DNA from: Saprospiraceae bacterium
GTDB taxonomy: Bacteria; Bacteroidota; Bacteroidia; Chitinophagales; Saprospiraceae
NCBI GenBank assembly: GCA_024103195.1
Contig: JAGFIW010000068.1
Coordinates: 1-40,799 of the forward strand
Reading direction: 5' to 3'
Length of the DNA: 40,799 nucleotides
Shown here one piece after another: positions 1-6,974 of this stretch. Under the pieces are notes generated by a model. The model saw only the letters and a program-made list of their open reading frames with translations, made no database searches and was not told the origin of the DNA. A program made the position numbers and the translations under genes. Within the stretch, counting starts at the first letter, position 1. Each line of letters starts with the position of its first letter.

Positions 1-11
1 ATCAATGACTC

Positions 12-104
12 ATGGAAAGCGTACCTTTTGATTTTGAAGCTTTTAAGAAGGAGGCCATGGAGCGATTGAAGGCCGGAAAGGGCCTTTTGGGGGCAGTGAT
101 GAAA
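12..104 (+). pseudogene. 5' remnant of an IS256-family (mutator) transposase
   Basis: The first 30 or so codons from the ATG at 12 read like the N terminus of IS256-type transposases: a short lead, a phenylalanine/acid-rich FDFEAFKKEA segment, then RLKAGKGLLG. In full-length members this is followed by a DGxxxPLLK stretch and some 350 more residues; here the similarity stops around base 100 and the frame runs out of phase into the neighbouring methyltransferase gene. No DDE catalytic region follows. I read it as the left end of a deleted or rearranged insertion sequence. The match is from memory of the family and rests on a short segment, so it could be coincidence. Confidence 0.45.
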
Positions 105-138
105 ATAAACATCAAGCCCGAAAACATTGAACGGCAAC

Positions 139-777
139 ATGGACAAACACGCAGAAACCCAGCACACCTGGAACAATATAGCCTCCCTTTACCAGGACAA
201 GTTCATGAACCTGGACTTGTATAACGACACCTATGATCACATTTGTCACTCCCTGGCCAAAAGAAACGCGAAGCTGTTGGACATCGGCTGCGGTCCCGGC
301 AACATCACCCAATACTTGTTGGCTCAACGACCCGACTTTGACATTTTCGGCATCGACCTGGCCCCCAACATGATTGAACTCGCCAGGAAAAACAATCCCA
401 CGGCACGATTCGCCATTATGGACGGCCGCCACATTCACCGGCTTGAGACAAAGTATGACGGCATCATCGCCGGATTTTGTTTGCCCTACCTGTCCCCAAC
501 AGAAAGCCAGGAACTGATCAAGGCCGCCTATGATTTGCTCAACGAGGACGGATTGATTTATCTGAGTTTCGTGGAAGGAGATCCCGACCAATCCAGTTTC
601 AAGACCGGGAGCGGAGGCCGGGTATTTTTTCAGTATCACCCATTGGACGACTTGCAGGCACACCTCGTCAGGACCGGATTTGACGACATCAAAACCTTCA
701 GGGTCAGATACCCCTCCACGGAAACCGCCTTTGACATCCACACCATCCTGACCGCCCGAAGACCCCCCACCCCCTGA
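139..777 (+). CDS. Class I SAM-dependent methyltransferase
   Basis: A 212-residue cytosolic protein of the Rossmann-fold methyltransferase type, about the usual length for a stand-alone domain. The SAM-binding motif I is clear (LLDIGCGPGN, residues 46-55), followed by the acidic end of strand 2 (GIDLAPNMI, D73) that binds the ribose, and a motif near 105-120 (YDGIIAGFCLPYLS) like the post-II strand of ubiE/BioC-type enzymes. The substrate cannot be told from sequence; small-molecule and lipid methyltransferases share this layout. The ATG at 139 is preferred to a TTG 12 bases upstream because it begins the conserved helix region without an odd extension. No partner gene is adjacent: to the left is an IS remnant, to the right a RAYT. 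A recently acquired or isolated accessory gene is possible. Confidence 0.85.
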   Translation: MDKHAETQHTWNNIASLYQDKFMNLDLYNDTYDHICHSLAKRNAKLLDIGCGPGNITQYLLAQRPDFDIFGIDLAPNMIELARKNNPTARFAIMDGRHIHRLETKYDGIIAGFCLPYLSPTESQELIKAAYDLLNEDGLIYLSFVEGDPDQSSFKTGSGGRVFFQYHPLDDLQAHLVRTGFDDIKTFRVRYPSTETAFDIHTILTARRPPTP

Positions 778-987
778 CAAGATTCAAGGGTTGGAGGAGA
801 TCCAGGGCATGTCAGATACATGCTTTGTGCCTCATGACGACCCCATTCTCCATCCCACCTGCCGAAAGCCATTTGATCCGGATCACGGTGTCTCCAAGGC
901 ATGTTGACAAGGAACGCACATGCTTCCTGACAACAGGCAACCCGGACCATTCATCCTGGACACACAGCAAATGATTGGATTAAATCA
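778..987. other. Intergenic stretch without a recognisable gene
   Basis: Between the methyltransferase stop and the first palindrome before the RAYT I see no credible coding frame, hairpin terminator with a T-tract, or TAnnTTTG box. It separates two accessory genes and may be debris from past insertions. Confidence 0.5.
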
Positions 988-1000
988 GCCCCAGAGGGGC
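988..1000. repeat. REP-like palindrome, GCCCC-AGA-GGGGC type
   Basis: A perfect 5-bp stem with a 3-base loop, followed by the tail GACAGGTCAATAG. It has the same architecture (short GC palindrome plus a conserved flank) as the GCTCC-type copies nearby, but a different stem, so it looks like a second REP family next to the same transposase gene. Confidence 0.5.
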
Positions 1001-1037
1001 GACAGGTCAATAGAAAAAACAAACAACGATATTTGAA

Positions 1038-1050
1038 GCTCCGTAGGAGC
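1038..1050 (+). repeat. REP-like palindrome upstream of RAYT (GCTCC-GTA-GGAGC)
   Basis: Perfect 13-base palindrome with stem GCTCC/GGAGC and loop GTA, 14 bases before the RAYT start codon. The same unit recurs in reverse orientation just downstream of the gene (1573-1585, 1623-1635, and a decayed copy at 1672-1684). The flanks share little with the downstream copies except the G-A after the stem. Confidence 0.75.
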
Positions 1051-1064
1051 GATACTTTGACGAA

Positions 1065-1559
1065 ATGGCCAACACCTACACCCAACTGTACGTTCATGTG
1101 GTCTTTGCCGTAAAAGGCAGGGCAAATCTCGTGGCCCGGCAATGGAAAGAGCAACTCTATAGCTACATCACAGGTATCATCCGTCAACAAGGCCAGAAAT
1201 TGATGATTATAAACGGTATGCCAGATCATGTGCATATCCTCATTGGTCTCAAGCCGGATTGCAATCTGTCCGAATTGGTCCGTGATATCAAAGCCCATTC
1301 TTCCAAATGGATAAACCTACAAAAATTCGTTGTTGGAAAATTTGAATGGCAAACGGGATTTGGGGCGTTCTCGGTAAGTCAATCTCGGGTCCCAGATTTG
1401 GTCCGTTACATCCTCAACCAAGAGGAGCATCATCGCGTCAAGACATTCCGGGATGAGTATGTGGATTTTCTAAATGCGTATCAAATAGACCATAAACCCG
1501 GGTATCTGCCGGAGGATTACGGAATTGGCCCGCCTCCTGGAGATGGGGAGGAAAAATAG
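1065..1559 (+). CDS. REP-associated tyrosine transposase (IS200/IS605-like Y1 family, RAYT)
   Basis: A complete 164-residue single-domain Y1 transposase. The metal-binding HUH motif is H55-V-H57 in the run PDHVHIL, and the catalytic tyrosine is Y115 in RYILNQEEHH, the helix that also carries the conserved Q119 and paired histidines. The segment WQTGFGAFSVS before it is typical of RAYT proteins and of IS200-like TnpA. Known relatives cut and rejoin single-stranded DNA at REP hairpins and are thought to spread REP elements rather than move as full insertion sequences. That fits here: the gene is bracketed by inverted palindromes (1038-1050 versus 1573-1585 and 1623-1635) and there is no TnpB. 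The frame is intact, so the protein may still be active. Confidence 0.92.
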   Translation: MANTYTQLYVHVVFAVKGRANLVARQWKEQLYSYITGIIRQQGQKLMIINGMPDHVHILIGLKPDCNLSELVRDIKAHSSKWINLQKFVVGKFEWQTGFGAFSVSQSRVPDLVRYILNQEEHHRVKTFRDEYVDFLNAYQIDHKPGYLPEDYGIGPPPGDGEEK

Positions 1560-1572
1560 AACGAAATGTGCC

Positions 1573-1684
1573 GCTCCTACGGAGCTTGTGATCGCATGGA
1601 TGGAACGTGCTATGGACATGTCGCTCCTACGGAGCTTGTATTCCCTGAATTATGCGTGTGATGGACATGCCGCTCCTACGGCGA
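1573..1684 (-). repeat. Array of three REP-like palindromes downstream of RAYT
   Basis: Three units spaced about 50 bases apart: 1573-1585 and 1623-1635 are perfect (GCTCC-TAC-GGAGC), the third at 1672-1684 keeps the left arm but reads GGCGA where GGAGC is expected. Units two and three share the left flank ATGGACATG(T/C)C, and units one and two the right flank TTGT. Their loop sequence is the reverse complement of the copy before the RAYT, so the gene sits between inverted repeats. The array lies in the convergent gap between the RAYT and the M29 peptidase and may also help end both transcripts. Confidence 0.75.
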
Positions 1685-1720
1685 CTATTTCTTTCTGATC
1701 CGTGATTTGGATCATTGCCC

Positions 1721-2815
1721 TCAAATCAAAAACCGCCCGTTCTCGTAAATCAGTGACCCATCGGCACGGATTCGGCCGTCGGCCGTCATGTCGGTGATCA
1801 TGTCCCAGTGGACCGTGCTTTTGTTCTTGCCGCCACACTGCAGGTAGGATTGACCGATGGCCATGTGGACCGTACCGCCGATCTTTTCGTCAAACAGGAT
1901 ATTGCGCGACATCCGCGTGATCCGGTCGTTGGTGCCGATGGCCGCCTCCCCAAACCGGCGCGTGCCCTCCAGCGAGAATATGTGATCCAGAAATTCCATG
2001 CCCCGCTCCGCCTCCCAGCGCTCGATCAAGCCGTCCTTTACATGCAGGGTAACGCCCTCCACCTCATGCCCCTGGTACAATCCGGGATAGGAAAAACGGA
2101 TCCAACCCTGTACCGAATCTTCCACCGGGCTGGTGAACACCTCCCCCGAGGGCATGTTGTTGCGGCCATCGGAATTGATCCACGTCCGCCCCACCGTCGA
2201 AAACCGGATGTCGGCATTCGCCCCCTCGTAGTGCACCTCTCCGGCCCGGTTGAGGACATCCACAATGCGCTGCTGCATCGCCCTGACCTCCAGCCAGGAG
2301 GCCACCGGATCGGCGTCGTACAACCGGCACGCTTCATACACAAACCGCGTATAGGCCTCCAGCGACATGCCCGTCTCCTGGGCCTGGGCATGCGTGGGAT
2401 ACTGGCATAGCGAGCGCTTGAGGGAGCGGTCGGCAATACGCCGGAAATACGCCTCCTGGGCCGGTTGCAGGGCCTTTTGGCGCCGGACCGCCCGTTCCTG
2501 GTCCACCTCGGCCGTTTCCCTGAGGTTGTGTGGCGCCAGGATGGCGAGATAGGCTTCAAATTCCTCCATGGCCTGGCGGTGAAAACGGTCCTCCCGGTCG
2601 ATCAGGACTGGCGGCGCTTCCTCCAACAGGATCCTCCCCTGTCCTTCAAACGACAGATCGGTATACACCTCGGCCCCCGCCCGGGCCGCATGGCGAAATA
2701 CCTCCCGCACCAGAGGTTCGGCAGCCGTCGTGGTGCGGATCAGCAGACGGTCGCCCTCCTTGATCTCCAGGCAGTAATGGACCAGCAGATGCGCATATTT
2801 TTCCAGCAATTCCAT
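1721..2815 (-). CDS. M29 family aminopeptidase (thermophilic metalloprotease family)
   Basis: A 364-residue cytosolic metallo-aminopeptidase of the AmpS/aminopeptidase T type, expected to release N-terminal residues from peptides with two bound divalent metals. The set of metal and catalytic residues known from the family can be placed: E225 in PSGEVF, E290 in RRFGEAAIG, H317 in GTVHMAIG, Y324 in GQSY, and H336 with D338 in VHWDM. The substrate-strand motif GWIRFSYP is also typical. The longer frame would begin 17 codons upstream, but the ATG at 2815 starts the conserved MELLEKYAHLLV helix and a perfect TATCTTTG promoter box lies at 2837-2844, inside the longer version. The gene stands alone, convergent with the RAYT and divergent from the serine hydrolase. 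Confidence 0.92.
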   Translation of the reverse strand: MELLEKYAHLLVHYCLEIKEGDRLLIRTTTAAEPLVREVFRHAARAGAEVYTDLSFEGQGRILLEEAPPVLIDREDRFHRQAMEEFEAYLAILAPHNLRETAEVDQERAVRRQKALQPAQEAYFRRIADRSLKRSLCQYPTHAQAQETGMSLEAYTRFVYEACRLYDADPVASWLEVRAMQQRIVDVLNRAGEVHYEGANADIRFSTVGRTWINSDGRNNMPSGEVFTSPVEDSVQGWIRFSYPGLYQGHEVEGVTLHVKDGLIERWEAERGMEFLDHIFSLEGTRRFGEAAIGTNDRITRMSRNILFDEKIGGTVHMAIGQSYLQCGGKNKSTVHWDMITDMTADGRIRADGSLIYENGRFLI

Positions 2816-3161
2816 GGCGTCAGGGACTGTTTGGTCCAAAGATAGGGCACCTCGCGGGGTCGGCATCTGACGACACGAGTGTACACCGGACTTCTCCCGC
2901 AGCGAAAGGCCTGACCTGGAGATATACCCTTGCTGCCGACTTGTTAACGGATGTTAACCAGTTTCAAACGGCCCGCAGGTATTTCCGGGGATTGTTAACT
3001 TTGGCCGGTAAGAAATTTTTTTCGGGTCCCTTCCTGACCGGGATCGGACACCGGGGAATGATATTTGCGGCTTTCGCCGGTCGTGCTTAACCAACCGGGA
3101 CGGAGGGGATATTTCGGTCAGCCCAAGACTGACACCCCGGACGTCCGCTCCAACGGATTGT
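2816..3161. other. Divergent intergenic region of M29 peptidase and serine hydrolase
   Basis: This 346-base gap must hold control elements for both flanking genes. A TATCTTTG box serving the minus strand is at 2837-2844. Three copies of the hexamer palindrome GTTAAC lie at 2943-2948, 2953-2958 and 2994-2999; the first two are exactly one helical turn apart. I see no clear TAnnTTTG box for the plus-strand gene, and no small gene. Confidence 0.5.
2837..2844 (-). promoter_or_regulatory. Bacteroidota -7 box (TATCTTTG) of the M29 gene
   Basis: A perfect TAnnTTTG match on the minus strand, 21 bases before the ATG at 2815. No TTG is found at the usual 17-23 base distance upstream, so the -33 element is weak or absent. 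The position argues against the longer reading frame that would start at 2866. Confidence 0.55.
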
Positions 3162-4136
3162 ATGAAAAGATTCGCTCTTTTTTCCCTGGCCTTTGCATTG
3201 CTTTTCACAGCCCTGCCCCTTCTGGTTCTGACGGGTTGGCGCTCTTCCGGCACGCCGTCCCTTACAGAGGAGGCCGTTGGTTCCGCGCCGGAGATCTCTC
3301 TGGAATCCCTGCCTTTGGATGCCCCCGAGTCAGCCGTCCCACCGATGGAAAGCCTGGAAGACCCCGATCTGCAACGGGATCTGGAGGCCATTCTCCGGGA
3401 AGATCCCTCCTGGCAGGCATTGAGTCGCCACAAGAAACTCAGTCTCGGCGTCGTGGACATGCACGATCCACTGCACAGCCGCTTTGCCGCCATCAACGGC
3501 GACCACATGATGTACGCCGCCAGTCTGCCCAAGATCGCCGTCCTGCTGGCTGCCGCCGACGCCCTGGACCGGGGCGCCCTCGCGGAGACCCCTGAAATCC
3601 GGCGCGACATGCGCCTCATGATCGCCCAAAGCGACAATGCCGCCACTTCCCGCATGATCGAGCGCGTAGGGATGGACCACATTGCGCGTGTCCTGCAAGA
3701 TCCCTGCTACAATCTCTATGACCGGGATTGCGGTGGCGGGTTGTGGGTAGGCAAGCTCTACGGACGCGGCGGTCAGCGCAAGGGCGACCCCATGAAAAAC
3801 CTCAGCCACGCCGCTACGGTCAGCCAGGTGTGCAAATACTACTACAAACTGGCTTTTGGCCAGCTCGTCACCCCTGCCCGCTCCCGGCAAATGCTCGAAA
3901 TGCTGGCCGACCCTGAGCTCCACCACAAATTCGTCCATGTGCTCGATCGTGTGGCACCCGACGCCAAGGTGTATCGAAAGTCAGGCACCTGGAAGCAGTG
4001 GCATGCCGATTCGGCGTTGGTATGGGACAAGACCCGCCGCTATATCATCGTCGCCCTGGCGGAGGATGCCGGCGGCGAAGTCATCCTCCGCAAGCTCATG
4101 CGACGGGTGGATGCCGTCCTGACCTCCAGAGCCTGA
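3162..4136 (+). CDS. Exported beta-lactamase-fold serine hydrolase (penicillin-binding type)
   Basis: A 324-residue protein with an N-terminal signal/anchor (MKRFALFSLAFALLFTALPL, residues 1-20), an acidic linker to about residue 80, and a class A-like serine hydrolase domain. The three active-site elements are S121-L-P-K124 (nucleophile and lysine), S157-D-N159, and K273-S-G275. The omega-loop glutamate motif (ExxLN) expected about 35 residues after SDN in true class A beta-lactamases is not visible; instead there is a glycine-rich RDCGGGLW segment. So I infer a periplasmic D,D-peptidase/esterase-like or binding role rather than antibiotic hydrolysis. The transporter-HEAT gene follows after 15 bases and is probably co-transcribed. 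A second, paralogous hydrolase is encoded at 6971-8230. Confidence 0.85.
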   Translation: MKRFALFSLAFALLFTALPLLVLTGWRSSGTPSLTEEAVGSAPEISLESLPLDAPESAVPPMESLEDPDLQRDLEAILREDPSWQALSRHKKLSLGVVDMHDPLHSRFAAINGDHMMYAASLPKIAVLLAAADALDRGALAETPEIRRDMRLMIAQSDNAATSRMIERVGMDHIARVLQDPCYNLYDRDCGGGLWVGKLYGRGGQRKGDPMKNLSHAATVSQVCKYYYKLAFGQLVTPARSRQMLEMLADPELHHKFVHVLDRVAPDAKVYRKSGTWKQWHADSALVWDKTRRYIIVALAEDAGGEVILRKLMRRVDAVLTSRA

Positions 4137-4151
4137 CCCTGATCCCGGCCC

Positions 4152-6974
4152 ATGCTTGAAGCCCTCCAAGCGAAAGGCCTGGACCTGTTCCGCCGGATGT
4201 TCGACATCCGCGTCGGCGAATTTCCGCGTGTCCTGCTCATGCAGGTCAACATTTTCCTGATCATCCTCAGCCTCCTGATCATCAAACCGGTGGTCAATGC
4301 GCATTTCCTCTCCATCGTAGGGATTGAAAGGCTGCCCCTTGTGTTCCTCCTGGTGGCGGTCACGGCCCTGGTCGTTTCGACCGTCTATTCCCGGTTGCTC
4401 AACCGGATGTCCCTCGGCAAAATCATTTACCGCACTTATCTCACGTCCATTTTCGGTATCCTCGTATTGGCAGTGCTGCTGCGCTTCGGATGGTTTGCAG
4501 ACTGGATCATTTACCTGTTTTATATCGCGGTGGCATTGTTCGGATTGCTCACCACCTCGCAGTTCTGGATCCTCGCCAATCTCGTCTTCAACGCCCTGGA
4601 GGCCAAGCGTCTGTTCGGATTTATCGGGGCAGGAGCCATCGCCGGAGGGGTGATGGGCGGATATGTCACCTCGGTGTTTGCCCCCGTCATGGACACCGCC
4701 AACCTCCTCTTTGTTGTTGTAGGACTCCTCTTGGTCGGCGTATGGGTCAACCGACGAATCTGGACACGCCATGTGCCGTTGTCCGACTCGGCCATCCGGG
4801 CCCGTCAGACCCGTACCGTTCACGAACACCCGCTGCGGCTCATCCGCAACTCCCGCCACCTCACCTACCTGGCCATTATCATGGGCATCAGCGTCGTGGT
4901 CGCCAAATTGGTGGAATACCAATTCAGCGCTCTGGCCTCCGCCCGGTATGCAGACCCTGATCAATTAGCCGGATTTTTCGGATTCTGGTTTTCTACGTTC
5001 AATGTGGTCTCTCTGGGTATCCAATTATTCGCCACCCAGCGCATTGTCGGCGTATTTGGTGTGGGACGCAGCCTGTTCATTCTCCCCGGCGCGCTTTTCC
5101 TGGGCGGTCTGACCGTCCTTGCGGCCCCGGTGCTGTGGGCCGGCGTCACCCTCAAACTGTTCGACATTTCGCTCAAGCAGTCGATCAACAAAGCTGCCAC
5201 CGAGCTCCTTATCCTGCCCATCCCGATGGCCGTGAAGAGCCAGGCCAAAACGTTTATCGATGTTTTTGTGGACACCACGGCGACCGGGGTAGGCGGCATC
5301 CTGCTCATATTCCTGATCAATGGCTTTGACCTTCCGGTCAGGGCTGTCAGCCTCCTGATGCTCGTCCTGATCGGTATCTGGTTTCACTTCGCTCTGAAGA
5401 TCCGCAAGGAATACATCCGCAGTTTTCAGGTTCAATTGACGCCCGGTCGCGAATCGGTCCGGAAAAAAGGGTTTCAACTCTCCGAAGTCTCGGCGGTAGA
5501 AGGCATCCGGCGCGCCTTGCAAAGAGGTAACGAGAAACAACTGCTTTTCCTTCTCTCCTGCATCGAGGAGAGCCAGGACCAGCGACTCATAACCGATGCC
5601 TTGCCCCTGTTGAAACACGATGCCCCACTCGTGCGGCAGGGCGCCTTGAAATGCCTGTATTACGCCAACGACCATCAGGTCCGGGAAGCCGTCATCCCCC
5701 TGCTTCGCGACCCCGACGACGATGTGCGCTACCGGGCTTTTTCCTGCCTGCTGGCCCACAGCCGGCAGGATCGCGTTCAGGTCATCAACGAATACCTCAA
5801 CCACGAAGATCCCATAATCGCCGGCGCAGCACTCGTGGGACTGGCTACTGAAGCCCGCAACAATCCGGAAATGCAGCGCATTTTCGACCTGGATCAGCGT
5901 ATCCACGACAAGATCCACTATATCTCCATGGTCGCGGACGAGAGCCAGGCAGCGGGCTACCGGATCATGGTGGCCAGGGCAATCGGCTATGGCCGGCTCG
6001 CTGCCTTTTACCCTTTGCTCCGCCAGTTGGCCGAAGATCCCGACCTCCGGGTGGTGGAAAACGCCCTGCTGGCCGCCGGCCATTCGCGTGACTCGTCCTT
6101 CATCCCTTTTCTGGCCGGATTCCTGGGGCGGAAAGAAACGCGAACAGCGGCCCGAAAGGCGCTGGGCCAATTTGAAGTACCCGATCTCATCCCGGCGCTC
6201 GAACAAATCCTGGCTACGGAATCCCGCCGGGAGGTGATTTTCCAGTTGCCGGCCCTGGTGGAAAACCGGGATACCCAGCGGGCCATCGATTTCCTTTTGG
6301 CCCTCCTCGGTCACCGGGACGTGGCCCTCAAACTGGAGGCCCTTCAGTCGCTGCGGACCATCAAGGATGCCTTCCCCCATCTTTCGGTCCATCCCCAAAA
6401 AGTGACCCAGATCCTGATGGCAGAGATCGGACTGTACAGGGACACGCTGGCTTTCCTTTACACCACCGGCCAAACGTCGGGGGAGGATGAAGCCCTCCGG
6501 GCGCGCCAGCACCTGACCGTCCTGCTCGAGCGAAGGCTGGACAGTACCCTGGAGCGGATTTTCCGGCTGCTGGGATTGAAATACCCGCCCGCACAAATCC
6601 AGCCGGTGTATGAAGGCATCCGCAACCGCAATCCGGATATCCGGATGAATGCGGCCGATTACCTCGACAATATCCTGGAGCCCAACCTCAAGCCCGTATT
6701 GCTGCCCATCGTGGAGTCCGCTCTGATGGATGTGCCTCCCGGGGAGCGATTCGCGCACCTCAATATCCAGGCGCCATCGGAAGTCCGGTGCCTGGAATCC
6801 CTGCTTCGGGGCACGGACGACCGGATCCGCCTGGCCGTCCTCCGCCTGCTCGCTGCGGAGCACCACCCCGAAAGCCACCGACTTGCCACCCTGTGCCTTA
6901 ATGACGAAAATCCCCGCGTAGCCGGTGTGGCGGCACAAATGATCAGCGAAAAGGAAGGACAAGGGCGTGCCTAA
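4152..6974 (+). CDS. Nucleotide-transporter-like (NTT/Tlc, MFS-type) membrane protein fused to HEAT repeats
   Basis: A 940-residue inner-membrane protein in two halves. Residues 1-425 hold about 12 hydrophobic segments; the stretch SLKQSINKAATELLILP followed by VKSQAKTFIDVFVD resembles the signature of bacterial ADP/ATP translocases (NTT/Tlc). Residues 440-935 are soluble alpha-helical repeats of HEAT/PBS-lyase type, for example the pairs near HDAPLVRQGALKCL, DPDDDVRYRAFSCLL and HEDPIIAGAALVGL. The N half may move a nucleotide-like or other anionic solute, and the repeats probably dock a partner or regulate transport; both are inferences. It lies 15 bases after an exported serine hydrolase. 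Its TAA overlaps the stop codon of the convergent hydrolase gene. Confidence 0.8.
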   Translation: MLEALQAKGLDLFRRMFDIRVGEFPRVLLMQVNIFLIILSLLIIKPVVNAHFLSIVGIERLPLVFLLVAVTALVVSTVYSRLLNRMSLGKIIYRTYLTSIFGILVLAVLLRFGWFADWIIYLFYIAVALFGLLTTSQFWILANLVFNALEAKRLFGFIGAGAIAGGVMGGYVTSVFAPVMDTANLLFVVVGLLLVGVWVNRRIWTRHVPLSDSAIRARQTRTVHEHPLRLIRNSRHLTYLAIIMGISVVVAKLVEYQFSALASARYADPDQLAGFFGFWFSTFNVVSLGIQLFATQRIVGVFGVGRSLFILPGALFLGGLTVLAAPVLWAGVTLKLFDISLKQSINKAATELLILPIPMAVKSQAKTFIDVFVDTTATGVGGILLIFLINGFDLPVRAVSLLMLVLIGIWFHFALKIRKEYIRSFQVQLTPGRESVRKKGFQLSEVSAVEGIRRALQRGNEKQLLFLLSCIEESQDQRLITDALPLLKHDAPLVRQGALKCLYYANDHQVREAVIPLLRDPDDDVRYRAFSCLLAHSRQDRVQVINEYLNHEDPIIAGAALVGLATEARNNPEMQRIFDLDQRIHDKIHYISMVADESQAAGYRIMVARAIGYGRLAAFYPLLRQLAEDPDLRVVENALLAAGHSRDSSFIPFLAGFLGRKETRTAARKALGQFEVPDLIPALEQILATESRREVIFQLPALVENRDTQRAIDFLLALLGHRDVALKLEALQSLRTIKDAFPHLSVHPQKVTQILMAEIGLYRDTLAFLYTTGQTSGEDEALRARQHLTVLLERRLDSTLERIFRLLGLKYPPAQIQPVYEGIRNRNPDIRMNAADYLDNILEPNLKPVLLPIVESALMDVPPGERFAHLNIQAPSEVRCLESLLRGTDDRIRLAVLRLLAAEHHPESHRLATLCLNDENPRVAGVAAQMISEKEGQGRA

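Noticed and set aside
1573..1684. CRISPR array
   Set aside because: Units are 13-base palindromes with related flanks, only three copies, no cas genes, and they sit beside a RAYT.
3162..4136. Class A beta-lactamase (resistance gene)
   Set aside because: SxxK, SDN and KSG are present, but the omega-loop ExxLN motif needed for deacylation is not seen, and the genomic setting is not that of a resistance gene.
5025..6962. 645-codon open frame antisense to the HEAT-repeat region
   Set aside because: Shadow of the transporter-HEAT gene; no signal, domain or start context.
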